Assembly: GCF_030718995.1 (NCBI RefSeq) | Contig: NZ_CP132204.1 | Coordinates: 1,674,001 to 1,738,000, forward strand | Direction of reading: 5' to 3' | Source: Arthrobacter oryzae | GTDB taxonomy: Bacteria > Actinomycetota > Actinomycetes > Actinomycetales > Micrococcaceae | DNA length: 64,000 nt | Shown here: piece by piece, positions 1 to 9,356 of the stretch | Layout: each line of letters starts with the position of its first letter | How positions within the stretch are numbered: the first letter of the stretch is position 1 | Position numbers and translations under genes: made by a program | Notes under the pieces: generated by a model | The model's input: the letters and a program-made list of their open reading frames with translations, nothing else | The model's database searches: none | Told to the model about the DNA's origin: nothing

Positions 1-833
1 GGGGTGAGTTCATAGATCATGATGTGGTTTTCGAGCGCTGTACGGGCGATCTGCCGCGGGTCCAGGCCCCTGACCTCCAGCAGTTCGTGCTCCTGGGCTT
101 CCACCGAAACTCCGGTTCCGGCAAGGAAACGCATCAGCTGGTCCGGCTGGTCGGTGCGGACACGGGTGCGGACCGCGCCGTTGCCGGTGATGATGTCCTT
201 GATCGGGGCGTCCGCGATGATCTTTCCGCGGCCGATCACGATCAGGTGGTCTGCCGTCACGGCCATTTCGCTCATGAGGTGGCTGGACAGGAAGACGGTG
301 CGACCTTCCGAGGCCAGGTACTTCACCAGGTTGCGGACCCACACCACGCCCTCCGGATCCAGCCCGTTCACCGGCTCGTCCAGGATGACGGTCTGCGGGT
401 CGCCCAGCAGCGCCGCGGCAATTCCCAGCCGCTGGCCCATGCCGAGCGAAAAGCCCTTGACCTTCTTCTTCGCGACGTCTGACAGTCCGGTCATTTCGAT
501 GACCTCGTTGACGCGCTTCTTGGGGATGCTGTGTGTGGCGGCCATGGCCAGGAGGTGGTTGTAGGCTGAACGGCCGGTGTGTACGGCCTTCGCGTCCAGG
601 AGGGCGCCCACTTCACGTAACGGCGCCGCGTGCTTGGTGAACGGGACTCCGTTCACGGTGACCGAGCCCGACGTCGGGGCGTCCAGTCCCATGATCATTC
701 TCATGGTGGTGGATTTGCCGGCTCCGTTGGGGCCCAGGAAACCGGTGACCCGGCCCGCCTGAACCGTGAAATCCACTCCGCCCACGGCGGTTTTGTCGCC
801 GTAGACCTTGGACAGGCCTCTTGCTTCAATCAT
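1..833 (-). CDS. ABC transporter ATP-binding protein (partial, C-terminus cut by window edge)
   Basis: ATPase subunit of an ABC-2-type exporter (drug or lantibiotic-type CcmA/BcrA family), which powers a membrane permease that must lie beyond the left edge. Reading leftwards from the ATG at 833, the protein starts MIEARGLSKVYGD. It has Walker A GPNGAGKST near residue 35, the signature FSLGMGQR near residue 129 and Walker B VILDEP near residue 150, followed by the H-loop SSHLMSE. About 277 codons are present with no stop, so the last 20-40 residues are missing. The start is supported by an AAAGGAA ribosome binding site. The signature is SLGMGQR rather than LSGGQ, which is normal in this subfamily. 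The substrate cannot be told. Confidence 0.9.
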   Translation of the reverse strand, partial: MIEARGLSKVYGDKTAVGGVDFTVQAGRVTGFLGPNGAGKSTTMRMIMGLDAPTSGSVTVNGVPFTKHAAPLREVGALLDAKAVHTGRSAYNHLLAMAATHSIPKKRVNEVIEMTGLSDVAKKKVKGFSLGMGQRLGIAAALLGDPQTVILDEPVNGLDPEGVVWVRNLVKYLASEGRTVFLSSHLMSEMAVTADHLIVIGRGKIIADAPIKDIITGNGAVRTRVRTDQPDQLMRFLAGTGVSVEAQEHELLEVRGLDPRQIARTALENHIMIYELT

Positions 834-995
834 GGAAGCGTTCCTTTGCGTAGCTGTGGATGCTGTGACGGCTTCTGCACGCCGCAGATCCGTTCGTACC
901 GCCCACGCTACAGACGCCGGGTTCGCATTTCGCCGGTCTCAGGGATGATTCAGGGTGGATTCAGGGTAGTCCCAAGGGATGACCGCCGCTGCCGC

Positions 996-2504
996 TCAGG
1001 AAGCCGGCGACGGCTGCGGGGTGTAGTAGGTCAGTGCCCCGGGCAGCACCGAAAATTCAACGCGGCGTACGCCCGACAAGGCTTCACCGTCCACGGCAAG
1101 TGCCATGGGCGGTCCTGCCGCTTCCACGGTTACGGTGGTCGATTCCGTCAAATGCGTGATCCTGGACGTGGCCACCGTGCCTGTCAGGACGGACCACAGC
1201 AGCCGGAGCCTCGCGAAGGACTCGTCCGCAGTGATCATCCGGAGGTCCAGGACGCCGTCGTCCATCACCGGGCGCACCAGCGGTGCGTGGTCGCGGGGGT
1301 AGTAGCGTCCCCGGCCCACGTACAGGATCCACAGCTTGTGGCGGACGCCGTTCACAGCCATGGTGGTGGGCCTGCCGGCCGCGAAGGTGCGGAACATTGC
1401 GGCAACCCCGGCGAGCGGTTTACCAAGGGCCGGCTGCAGCTGTTCCCGGCGGCGCACCAGGTTTGGATACAGGCCGATGCTTGCCGTGTTGAGCATGATC
1501 CGTTCCAGCTTTTCGGGGCTCCCGGCGAGGCCGCGCTCCACGAGCACATGCCCCACGTCCGCCCGGGCCGCCGCCCCGGCCGAAGCAGCCTCCACGGCGC
1601 CCACAAGGCTGGACGTTCCGGCGTCGCGGGCAAAGTGGTTCAGCGTTCCGCCGGGCAGCACGAGCAGGGGGAGGGAAAGTTCGACGGCGACGGCCGCGGC
1701 CGTTCCCACCGTTCCGTCGCCGCCCCACACCCCGAGCCCGGCTGTACCGGGACGTCCGGCAACCGCCCGGATCTCGGCGGCGACGTCCCCGTCTTCGTCG
1801 ATCTCCTGTATATGCGCTAACGGGAATACATCCTGCAGCGCCTTGATGGTCTCGGGCGCATATGATCCGCCCAGGGTGTTGACGGCGATGCTGAGTCCTT
1901 CGCCCCCGGGCAGCTTTGCGGCGCGGGTGGCCGTCCGGGTGGTCGGCGGGAAGGGCGGGCGGACGGGCCACCATTTGCGGGTGATCATGGCGGCGCCGGC
2001 CCCAATGGCTGAACCGAACAGAACATCCGACGGCCAGTGGGCCCCGGTATGCACCCGCGAGTACGCAACGCCGGCGGCGAGCGGAGCCAGGGCGGCGCCG
2101 ATCGCAGGCTGGACCAGCCCGACGCCCACGGCAAAAGCGGCCGCGGACGCGGAATGGCCGGACGGCATCGAGGAGCTGGTGGGCTGCGGATTCACGAACC
2201 GGAACACGGGCAGATGCTCGGGCAGCGGCCGTGCCCGCGGAAGCAGGGTTTTGAACACCACGTTGGTGACTGCCGAGGCCACGCCCTGGGCAATCAGCCC
2301 GTGGAGTGCAGCGCGCCGGGGCTTGCCGGGAATGAGGGCCAGCCCGCCCGCCACAGCGAACCACAGCTTTCCGTGGTTCGCTGCCGCGGAGAGCCGGCGG
2401 AACAGGACGTCGTGGTTTCCGCCGGGCAGGCCGGAGACGGCTTTGAGTAAGGTCCGGTCCAGCCCCGCCACCAGGCCCGGGCCTTTCCTCAGCATCCTTC
2501 GCAT
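996..2504 (-). CDS. PAP2 phosphatase / diacylglycerol kinase-like fusion protein
   Basis: Two lipid-phosphate domains in one 502-residue protein. The N-terminal half is a PAP2 phosphatase with the three family motifs: K85 to RP92-93, PSGHS at 114-118, and SRVHTGAHWPSD at 149-160 with the catalytic histidine. The C-terminal half, from about residue 204, is a diacylglycerol/sphingosine kinase catalytic domain with GGDGT at 261-265 and GGTLNHFA about 30 residues later. A fusion that both removes and adds phosphate on lipids suggests a role in recycling undecaprenyl-phosphate or phosphatidic acid at the membrane; that is inference. Hydrophobic segments in the PAP2 half indicate membrane attachment. 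It stands alone between the ABC gene and the MFS gene. Confidence 0.88.
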   Translation of the reverse strand: MRRMLRKGPGLVAGLDRTLLKAVSGLPGGNHDVLFRRLSAAANHGKLWFAVAGGLALIPGKPRRAALHGLIAQGVASAVTNVVFKTLLPRARPLPEHLPVFRFVNPQPTSSSMPSGHSASAAAFAVGVGLVQPAIGAALAPLAAGVAYSRVHTGAHWPSDVLFGSAIGAGAAMITRKWWPVRPPFPPTTRTATRAAKLPGGEGLSIAVNTLGGSYAPETIKALQDVFPLAHIQEIDEDGDVAAEIRAVAGRPGTAGLGVWGGDGTVGTAAAVAVELSLPLLVLPGGTLNHFARDAGTSSLVGAVEAASAGAAARADVGHVLVERGLAGSPEKLERIMLNTASIGLYPNLVRRREQLQPALGKPLAGVAAMFRTFAAGRPTTMAVNGVRHKLWILYVGRGRYYPRDHAPLVRPVMDDGVLDLRMITADESFARLRLLWSVLTGTVATSRITHLTESTTVTVEAAGPPMALAVDGEALSGVRRVEFSVLPGALTYYTPQPSPAS

Positions 2505-2570
2505 TTCCCCACCCTACCGCCGCCGGACAGGATGGCAGGGGTGCACGGCAGGGGTGGTGCGTGCCGGATC

Positions 2571-3773
2571 CTACTCGTTGCGGAGCGGTGCCCCTGGCAG
2601 CGGCTTGGCCGCTCCGGCGAGCAGGAGCGCCACCAGGATGGGCACCATGATGGCAAGGAGGGCCAGGTGGATGCCGGTGAGGTCGCCCAGGTATCCGAGC
2701 AATGGCGGACCTGCCAGGAAGGAGATGTAGCCCAGCGTGGACACCACCGAAACCCGGGCCGCGGCCTTCTTCGGGTCGTCCGCAGCGGCGGACATGCCCA
2801 TGGGGAAGGCCAGCGCCGCGCCGATTCCCCACAGGGCGGCTCCCGCGGTGGCCAACCAGACGTTGCCGGCGAGGACAAAGAGGCCAAGGCCCGCGGCGGC
2901 GGCGGCCATGCTGGCGCGCAGCACGGCAACGCGGCCGTACTTGTCGATCACGAAACCTCCGCAGAACCGCATTGCCGTCATGGCCAGGACAAAGACGGCG
3001 AACATCAGCGCGCCGGTGGATTCGCTGGTGCCCAGGCCGTCCACGGATGCTTTGGCGATCCAGTCGTTGCCGGCACCTTCGGTCAAGGTGGCACCAAGGA
3101 CCACAACACCAATCAGCAGCGTGCGGCTGTCCCGCCAGGCGGACTCGCCCTTTGGTGCCGCGCCTTCGCCGACGGGATGGACGGCAGCGGCCGCGTGCGG
3201 AAGGAAGTACCGGGGAGCCACCATGGTGAGCACTGCCACGACTGCCGCAATGACCAACAGGTGGGCCGGCAGTCCCACGCCCAGTCCGGAGAGGCCGGCG
3301 CCGATCAGGGCGCCCACAAATGCGCCGCCGCTGAAAGCCGCGTGGAACTGCGGCATGATGGTGCGCTTAAGCCGGTGCTCGACGTCGGCCCCTTCGATGT
3401 TCTGGGACACGTCCCACAGTCCGACGCCGATTCCGAAAAAGAACAGCGCCACTGCAGTTCCGGGCACAGACTCGGCCAGCAGCGAGAAGGCGATGCCCAC
3501 CCCGGCCAGGGCGGCCAAAAGCCCGCTGGCGCGGACGGCGTTGGCGGTTCCGATCCGTCCCACCACCCACCCTGCCGTGGGAAGGGCAATCAGGGAACCG
3601 ACTGCGGTGCACAGAAGCAGCGTGCCCATCTGTCCGGAGGTCACGTGCAGGATTTCGGTGACGGCGGGGATTCGGGCCGCCCAGCTGGCAAACACGAGTC
3701 CGTTGATCCCGAAGACCAGGAACGTGGCGGCGGCCGCGGCGTTCAGCTTCTGGGTGGAGACGGCGACGCTCAT
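2571..3773 (-). CDS. MFS transporter
   Basis: Major facilitator superfamily permease of 400 residues with about 12 hydrophobic segments, resembling the YbjJ/fucose-permease-like branch (FGINGLVFASWAARIPAV at the N-terminus, an RIGTANAVRASG loop after TM2). The reading frame is open further upstream, but the start chosen is the ATG at 3773. That ATG overlaps the stop of the DeoR gene in ATGA, a sign of translational coupling. The pair is therefore one operon in which the regulator controls its own transporter. The substrate is unknown; a sugar or sugar derivative is the usual case for DeoR-linked MFS proteins. Confidence 0.87.
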   Translation of the reverse strand: MSVAVSTQKLNAAAAATFLVFGINGLVFASWAARIPAVTEILHVTSGQMGTLLLCTAVGSLIALPTAGWVVGRIGTANAVRASGLLAALAGVGIAFSLLAESVPGTAVALFFFGIGVGLWDVSQNIEGADVEHRLKRTIMPQFHAAFSGGAFVGALIGAGLSGLGVGLPAHLLVIAAVVAVLTMVAPRYFLPHAAAAVHPVGEGAAPKGESAWRDSRTLLIGVVVLGATLTEGAGNDWIAKASVDGLGTSESTGALMFAVFVLAMTAMRFCGGFVIDKYGRVAVLRASMAAAAAGLGLFVLAGNVWLATAGAALWGIGAALAFPMGMSAAADDPKKAAARVSVVSTLGYISFLAGPPLLGYLGDLTGIHLALLAIMVPILVALLLAGAAKPLPGAPLRNE

Positions 3774-4546
3774 ACGTTCACTACTTTCACTGAGTGTTTT
3801 CCAAGTTGTTCGAGTTCCTGTGGACTGAAGGCCCTGTCCGTGACGATGACGTCCACCGTGTCCAGAGTAGCCACCAGCGCCACGGCGGCGGCGTTCCATT
3901 TGGAGCCTGCGCAGGCGGCGATGACCCGGCCGGCCGATTCGAGCCCCGCGCGTTTCACGGCGGCATCGTCAAGGTCGTGCGCCAGCAGCCCGTCTTTGAG
4001 GTTGACTGCGCAGGGCGTCACCACCGCGGTGTCGAAGCGGAGGGAGCGGATGTTGGCCTCGGCCAGCGGACCCCGGAAGCACAGCTCGCCGGGGATCAGG
4101 CTTCCGCCCGGCACCAGCACGGCGGGGCGGCGCCCGGCCGGGCCTTCGGCAGTCAACGCGTTGAGGGCGGGCAGCGACATGGGCATGAGCGTCAGCTCGC
4201 GTTGACGCAGCTGGCGGGCGATCTCCGTGGCTGTCGTGCCGCTGTCCAGCCAGACGTGCTCCCGGTCCTGCAGCAGGCCCGCCACGCCGGCGGCGATCCG
4301 GACCTTGGCGTCCTGCTCTTCCAGCTCCCGCTGCCCGTACCCGGGATTCTCGCCACGGAACAGCAGGCTTTTGGCTCCGCCGTGCACGCGGCGGAGGACG
4401 CCTTGGACGGCCAGGGTGTCCAGGTCACGGCGGATGGTGGCTCCGGATGCCCCGCATTCGGCCATCAGTTCGTCGACCGTCACCTCTTCGCGGCTCCGCA
4501 GCAGCTCACCGATCAACCGGTGCCGCTCGTCAGTCCTCATGTTCAA
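3770..4546 (-). CDS. DeoR/GlpR family transcriptional regulator
   Basis: 258-residue repressor with the N-terminal DeoR winged helix-turn-helix (ERHRLIGELL, then DELMAECGASGATIRRDLDTL and the wing VLRRVHGGA). Its C-terminal DeoRC sugar-phosphate sensor has the family's DSGTTATEIA motif at about residue 96. It is the first gene of a two-gene operon with the MFS transporter, whose start overlaps this stop. It probably represses the operon until a sugar phosphate binds. The ATG at 4546 is followed two codons later by another ATG, so the exact start may differ by six bases. Confidence 0.9.
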   Translation of the reverse strand: MNMRTDERHRLIGELLRSREEVTVDELMAECGASGATIRRDLDTLAVQGVLRRVHGGAKSLLFRGENPGYGQRELEEQDAKVRIAAGVAGLLQDREHVWLDSGTTATEIARQLRQRELTLMPMSLPALNALTAEGPAGRRPAVLVPGGSLIPGELCFRGPLAEANIRSLRFDTAVVTPCAVNLKDGLLAHDLDDAAVKRAGLESAGRVIAACAGSKWNAAAVALVATLDTVDVIVTDRAFSPQELEQLGKHSVKVVNV

Positions 4547-4614
4547 ATGCTAAGTGCAGATGATCATTTGATCAAAGTTGCTGATTATCTGAGCGAAAGC
4601 ATTTCATCAACCTT

Positions 4615-4728
4615 CTCTCACTTCCTGCCGGAAATCGGCCAACCCTCTCTCACGTCCCGCAGGAAAAGCGCCAACCCTCTCGCACGGATGAGAGAGGGTT
4701 GGCGCAAAACGGGCAGGAAGTGAGAGAG
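4615..4728. repeat. REP/BIME-like inverted repeat element
   Basis: Three copies of a roughly 35-bp unit lie here. Copies at 4615-4649 and 4647-4681 are in direct orientation, and one at 4690-4728 is inverted. Each runs from CTCTCAC(T/G)TCC through a GC-rich middle to CGCCAACCCTCTC (GGCCAACC in the first copy). The second and third copies can fold into a long cruciform or hairpin. The element begins 9 bases beyond the stop of the dehydrogenase gene and may stabilise or terminate its mRNA. This architecture matches bacterial REP/BIME elements. I see no other copy in this window. Confidence 0.8.
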
Positions 4729-4736
4729 CGTCCGGT

Positions 4737-7562
4737 TTAGCGGGTGACCTCTTCCAGCAGTTCCAGCACGTGGCGGTACTGCTCCCCCGTGGCCCGGGTC
4801 ATGCCCAGTTCGCAGGTCCGGTTGCACGAGGCGTGTGCCACGGCTCCCATGTCCGCAACCTCGGCAGCCTGTTTCGCCGTTGCCGACGCCGTCAGTTCGG
4901 GGTGCAGCATGCCCCGGTCCCCGGCGAACGCGCAGCAGCCCCAGTTTTCCGGAACGTCGACCCGCTCGGCGACGGCACCGGCCACCGCGCCGAGGGCATC
5001 GTTGAGGCCCATCCGGGTGGACGAACAGGTGGGGTGCAGGGCCAGCGACTCCAGCCTTCCGTGGTCCGGCAGCCGGGGCAGGATCCGTTCTGCAGCGAAG
5101 TCGACGGCGTCCACCATGCGTAGGGATCGCTGCCCGGGAGCTGGCGCGTCCGATTCCACGGCCTGCCGCAGGCCCTCGGTGCAGGAGGACGCGTCGCACA
5201 CGATCGGCAGCTCGCCGTCCCGCGTTGCCTCCCGGAGGGCCGCCAGGGTCTTCTCCCGCATCGTCTTCCGGCCGGCATCCATCCCCTTGGAGGACCAGGG
5301 CGTGCCGCAGCACAGGCCGTCAATGCCTTCCGGAACGAGGAGCGTGAGCCCTGCCCGGTCGCACAGCTGTTCGAAGCTGTACTGGACGCCGCGTCCTTTG
5401 GTGTCCCCGCCCGCGCCAGCCGGGCCGAACATGGTCCCCACGCACGCCGGGAAGTAGACAGCGTCAACATCACCAGACGGCGTCGGACGCTTCCGTACGG
5501 AACCGCCGCCCGGCAATTCGGCGGAATACAGCGGCACGGTGTCCTTCCCGAGCACTGCGCGGGCGGCCTTGTTGGGTGGCGTGATGGCGGCCGCCGGGAG
5601 CCTGTCCACTACCGTCAGCGCCAGCGAAGCACCGCGGGTCACGCCCTCCCAGTGCTTGGCGGCGGCGTTCCATGCCCCGTTGGCGAGCGGACCGGCCTCG
5701 GCTTTCCGCAGTTTCTTCACGAGCGAGCCCGTGTTGATGTCCACCGGGCAGGCGGTCTGGCACATCCCGTCCACGGCGCAGGTATCCACGGATTCGTAGT
5801 CGTAGTCCTTTTCCAGTTCCTTGACCAGCGCCGTGTCCCCGGCCAGCCGGGCGGACTCGATGGCGCGCAGCGTCACGATCCGCTGGCGCGGAGTGAGGGT
5901 GATGTCCTTGCTGGGGCACACCGGCTCGCAGTAGCCGCAGGAGACGCAGCGGTCCACTTCCTCCGCCACGGGCGGCGCGGTCTTGATGTGCCTTAGGTGG
6001 GCCAGCGGGTCCTCGTCCATCAGCACGCCCGGGTTGAGCATCGCGGCAGGGTCGAAAAGCCGCTTGATGCTGCGCATGACGTCATAGAGCTCATCGCCGT
6101 ATTGCCGCCGCACGTACGGGGCCATGACGCGCCCGGTCCCGTGCTCGGCCTTCAGGGAGCCGCCCTCGGCCAGGACCAGGTCCACCATGTCCTCCGTGAA
6201 CGCGCTGTAGCGGTCCAGTTCTGCCGCGGTGGCAAAACCGTCGGTGAGCATGAAGTGGACGTTGCCGTCCTTGGCATGGCCGAAAATCACACTGTTGCTG
6301 TAGTTGTACTTGTCGAAGAGCCGGATCAGTTCCCGGCAGGTGCGGCCCAGCACCGGGACCGGCACCACAATGTCTTCCAGCAGCGCGGTGGTGCCCCGGG
6401 GGCGCGCCCCGGCCACCGAGGCGTAGAGGCCCTTGCGCAGTTGCCAGAGCTGCCCGCGTTCCCGGGCGTCTCCGGTGAACCGGGCAGGGGCGGACAGCCC
6501 GAGGCCCGGAAGGATGCCCTCGCCGCTGCCTTGGAGTTCCGCCAGGTGCCCGGCGCTTCCGGCGGAGTACTCCACCAGCAGGGCGGCATGGTCCCGGACC
6601 GCCAGGTCATGGACGACGGCGGGCGTTCCCTTCAGCGTCTGGCCTACCTTCAGGGACAGCGCATCCATCAGTTCGATGGTCGCGGCGCCCGTTTCAACGA
6701 GGGCAGGCAGGGCGGCGTTGGCTGCCTCGAGGTCGGGGAACACCAGGAGGCCGGCGGCGGCGTGCTGGAGCCGCGGAATGGTGCGGAAGACCGCCTCGGC
6801 CACAAAACCCAGAGTGCCTTCGCTGCCGACGATCAGGTGGGCCATGATGTCCACCGGGATCCGGAAGTCCAGCAGGGAGTTCAGGCCGTAGCCCATGGTG
6901 TTCTTCATGGCGAACTGCTGGCGGATCCTGTGCACGGAGTCCGCGTTGTTCCGGACCCGCTCGGCCAGCCGGGACAGGCCTTCGTGGAGTTCCGGTTCCT
7001 GGGCGCGGAACTTCCGGTCGGCGTCAGGCGCTCCGGTGTCGACGACGGTGCCGGACGGCAGCACCACGGTCAGGGACTCCAGGGTGCGGTAAGTGTTGTC
7101 CACAGTCCCGCAGTTCATGCCGGAGGAATTGTTGGCCACCACGCCGCCGACCGTGCAGGCCGCTTCGCTGGCCGGATCCGGGCCGAACTTCCGGCCGTAC
7201 CGGGCGAGCCTCGCATTGAGTGCCCGCACGGTGACCCCCGGCTGGACGCGCACCCGGGCGCCGTCGTCGAGCACTTCGATATCCCTGAAGTTGCGCCGGA
7301 CGTCAACCAGCACGCCGTCGGTGACCGCCTGCCCGCTCAGGCTGGTCCCGCCCGAGCGGAAGGTCAGCGGAACGCCCTGGGCAGCGCTGGCCCGCAGCAG
7401 CCCGCCGACTTCGGCAGCACTCCCGGCCGTCACCACCGCCTGCGGGACCATCAGGAAATGCGAGGCATCATGGGCGTTCGCATGCAGGTCGATCGCCCGG
7501 GTCTTCACCTGGCCGGGATGGTGCACTGCCGCGCGCAGGCCCGCTATGTCCAGGGGAGCCAT
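4737..7562 (-). CDS. FAD-binding and (Fe-S)-binding protein, D-lactate dehydrogenase-like
   Basis: A 941-residue GlcD-GlcF-type fusion. Residues about 1-480 are the FAD-linked oxidase with PCMH domain (FRSGGTSLSGQAV; NNSSGMNCGT) and the FAD-oxidase C domain. Residues about 537-605 carry two 4Fe-4S clusters, CVSCGYCEPVCP and CAVDGMCQTACP. The C-terminus has two CCG-type cysteine motifs (HPTCSS and NWGCCAFAGDRG). Such proteins oxidise D-lactate or D-2-hydroxy acids at the membrane and pass electrons to quinone. It lies directly after the lactate permease: the permease stop and this start share one base (TGATG), so the two are co-translated. Glycolate or D-2-hydroxyglutarate are alternative substrates. 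Confidence 0.88.
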   Translation of the reverse strand: MAPLDIAGLRAAVHHPGQVKTRAIDLHANAHDASHFLMVPQAVVTAGSAAEVGGLLRASAAQGVPLTFRSGGTSLSGQAVTDGVLVDVRRNFRDIEVLDDGARVRVQPGVTVRALNARLARYGRKFGPDPASEAACTVGGVVANNSSGMNCGTVDNTYRTLESLTVVLPSGTVVDTGAPDADRKFRAQEPELHEGLSRLAERVRNNADSVHRIRQQFAMKNTMGYGLNSLLDFRIPVDIMAHLIVGSEGTLGFVAEAVFRTIPRLQHAAAGLLVFPDLEAANAALPALVETGAATIELMDALSLKVGQTLKGTPAVVHDLAVRDHAALLVEYSAGSAGHLAELQGSGEGILPGLGLSAPARFTGDARERGQLWQLRKGLYASVAGARPRGTTALLEDIVVPVPVLGRTCRELIRLFDKYNYSNSVIFGHAKDGNVHFMLTDGFATAAELDRYSAFTEDMVDLVLAEGGSLKAEHGTGRVMAPYVRRQYGDELYDVMRSIKRLFDPAAMLNPGVLMDEDPLAHLRHIKTAPPVAEEVDRCVSCGYCEPVCPSKDITLTPRQRIVTLRAIESARLAGDTALVKELEKDYDYESVDTCAVDGMCQTACPVDINTGSLVKKLRKAEAGPLANGAWNAAAKHWEGVTRGASLALTVVDRLPAAAITPPNKAARAVLGKDTVPLYSAELPGGGSVRKRPTPSGDVDAVYFPACVGTMFGPAGAGGDTKGRGVQYSFEQLCDRAGLTLLVPEGIDGLCCGTPWSSKGMDAGRKTMREKTLAALREATRDGELPIVCDASSCTEGLRQAVESDAPAPGQRSLRMVDAVDFAAERILPRLPDHGRLESLALHPTCSSTRMGLNDALGAVAGAVAERVDVPENWGCCAFAGDRGMLHPELTASATAKQAAEVADMGAVAHASCNRTCELGMTRATGEQYRHVLELLEEVTR

Positions 7563-9310
7563 CAGGGGACCATCCAGCCGAGCACGGGAGTGGACTGCAG
7601 GAAGATCAGCACGGTGATGAGTGCCAGCAGGCCCAGGCTCCAGCCCAGGAGCTTCCGGAAGAGGGTTCCCTCGGCGCCATCAAGGCCCACCGCCGCCGAG
7701 GCCACGGCAAGGTTCTGCAGCGACAACATTTTGCCCATCACGCCGGCGGACGAGTTGGAGGCCGCCATCAGCACCGGAGACAGGCCGGTCTGCTCGGCGG
7801 CGGTGGCCTGCATCTGGCCGAACAAGGAGTTGGAGGACGTGTCCGAGCCGGTGAGGGCCACACCGATCCACCCGATCAACGGCGAGAGGATGGCAAAGAA
7901 GCCGCCCGCGGAGGCCAGCGCAAAGCCCAGGGTGGTGGTCTGGCCGGAAAGATTCATCACAAAGGAGAGCCCCAGGACGGCGGTGACGGTGACAATTGTC
8001 CAACGTAGCTGTACCAGGGTGTCCCGGTAGATCCGCAGGCCCTGTGATGCAGTGATTTTGTACAGCAGCATGGTGAGCAGCCCGGAGAACATCAGCAGCG
8101 TGCCGGTCGCCTTGAGGTGGTCGAGCTTGAATTTGGTGGCCGCCACCGGCTTACCGGCCGAATCGGTGATTTCCAGCCCGGGCCAGGCAAACGTCACGCT
8201 GCCAACCTGGCCCAGCCAGGTCTTGACGAACGGAATCTGGGCCACTGAGAACACCGCGATGATGATCAGGTAGGGAGCGATCGCCATCCAGATCTGCCGC
8301 GGTTCGGGCCGGGAGTTGTCCGTGGGCACCGGGGCGCCCGAGGCAGCACTTGCAGTGCGCTCCGCACCGCGCCCGACGGCGGAACCGCCGGCGGCGCTGA
8401 CAGCGGCACCGCTGTCACGGGCGCCGGTCCCCACGGCGGCGGCAGCGTGCGCCGCCGCCGGCACGGTTTCCACGGCACCGCCCATTCCCACGGTTTCCTT
8501 CGGCTGCCAGACCTTGAGCATCAGCAGCACTGCCGCCACCGTAACGACGGCGGCAACAACATCGGTGAGCTCCACGGCGAAGTAGTTGGAGGTGACAAAC
8601 TGGGCCGCGCCGAAGGCCACGCCGGCCACCAGGGCCACCGGCCAGGTCTGCTTCACACCGCGCCGGCCGTCAACGATGAACACCAGCAGCAGCGGCACGA
8701 TCAGTGCAATGAAGGGCGTCTGGCGCCCGGCCATCGAGGAGAGGTCATGCAGCGGCAGGCCGGTGACGCCGTTCAGGGCGATGATCGGCGCGGCCATTGC
8801 GCCGAAGGCCACGGGAGCGGTGTTGGCGAGCAGCGAGACGATGGCCGACTTCAGCGGCTTCATGCCGGCAGCCATCAGCATGGCGGCGGAGATCGCCACG
8901 GGTGCGCCGAAGCCCGCGAGGGATTCCAACAGGGCGCCGAAGCAGAAGGCGATCAGGATGGACAGGATGCGGAGGTCGTTTGAGATGGAACGGATGGTCC
9001 GTCCCAGTACCTCGAACCACGGCGTGGCCACGGTGAGCCGGTAGATCCACAGCGCGTTCACCAGGATCCACAGGATCGGGAACAGGCCGTAGAAGATGCC
9101 GGCCGCGGTGGCGCTCAAGGCCTGGTTGACCGGCATCTGCCAGCCGGCAATCGCCAGCACCAGGGACAGGGCGAGGCTGGCGAGGGCGGCCTTGGGTGCC
9201 TTGACTTTGAAGACGCCCAGGAGGACGAAGAGCAGGACGAGGGGGAGCGCTGCGCAGAGCGCCGAAAGCACAAGGGACCCGGCGATCGGGTCAAGGATCT
9301 GCTGAAACAT
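7562..9310 (-). CDS. lldP: L-lactate permease (LldP family)
   Basis: Integral membrane importer of lactate or glycolate, LctP family, 582 residues with about 13 hydrophobic segments. Family motifs seen are FGALLESLAGFGAPVAIS near residue 125, TGSDTSSNSLFGQMQ near residue 500, and NSSAGVMGKMLSLQN. The frame is open to 9337, but the ATG at 9310 (MFQQILDP) has a GGAGA ribosome binding site at the right distance and is preferred. An unusual Ala/Gly-rich insert of about 70 residues lies between two membrane segments. It is the first gene of the lactate operon, with promoter and operator at 9357-9385. Confidence 0.92.
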   Translation of the reverse strand: MFQQILDPIAGSLVLSALCAALPLVLLFVLLGVFKVKAPKAALASLALSLVLAIAGWQMPVNQALSATAAGIFYGLFPILWILVNALWIYRLTVATPWFEVLGRTIRSISNDLRILSILIAFCFGALLESLAGFGAPVAISAAMLMAAGMKPLKSAIVSLLANTAPVAFGAMAAPIIALNGVTGLPLHDLSSMAGRQTPFIALIVPLLLVFIVDGRRGVKQTWPVALVAGVAFGAAQFVTSNYFAVELTDVVAAVVTVAAVLLMLKVWQPKETVGMGGAVETVPAAAHAAAAVGTGARDSGAAVSAAGGSAVGRGAERTASAASGAPVPTDNSRPEPRQIWMAIAPYLIIIAVFSVAQIPFVKTWLGQVGSVTFAWPGLEITDSAGKPVAATKFKLDHLKATGTLLMFSGLLTMLLYKITASQGLRIYRDTLVQLRWTIVTVTAVLGLSFVMNLSGQTTTLGFALASAGGFFAILSPLIGWIGVALTGSDTSSNSLFGQMQATAAEQTGLSPVLMAASNSSAGVMGKMLSLQNLAVASAAVGLDGAEGTLFRKLLGWSLGLLALITVLIFLQSTPVLGWMVP

Positions 9311-9356
9311 GTGTCTCCAGATTGTGTGAGGCGTCACAACACGGTGGCGCCCTTCG

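Noticed and set aside
1420..2832. Long open frames opposite to or shifted from real genes (for example 1420-2832 minus, 5997-8030 plus, 27753-29558 minus, 53142-55109 minus)
   Set aside because: They are shadow frames of high-GC genes. Their translations are low-complexity, while the other frame carries complete known domains.
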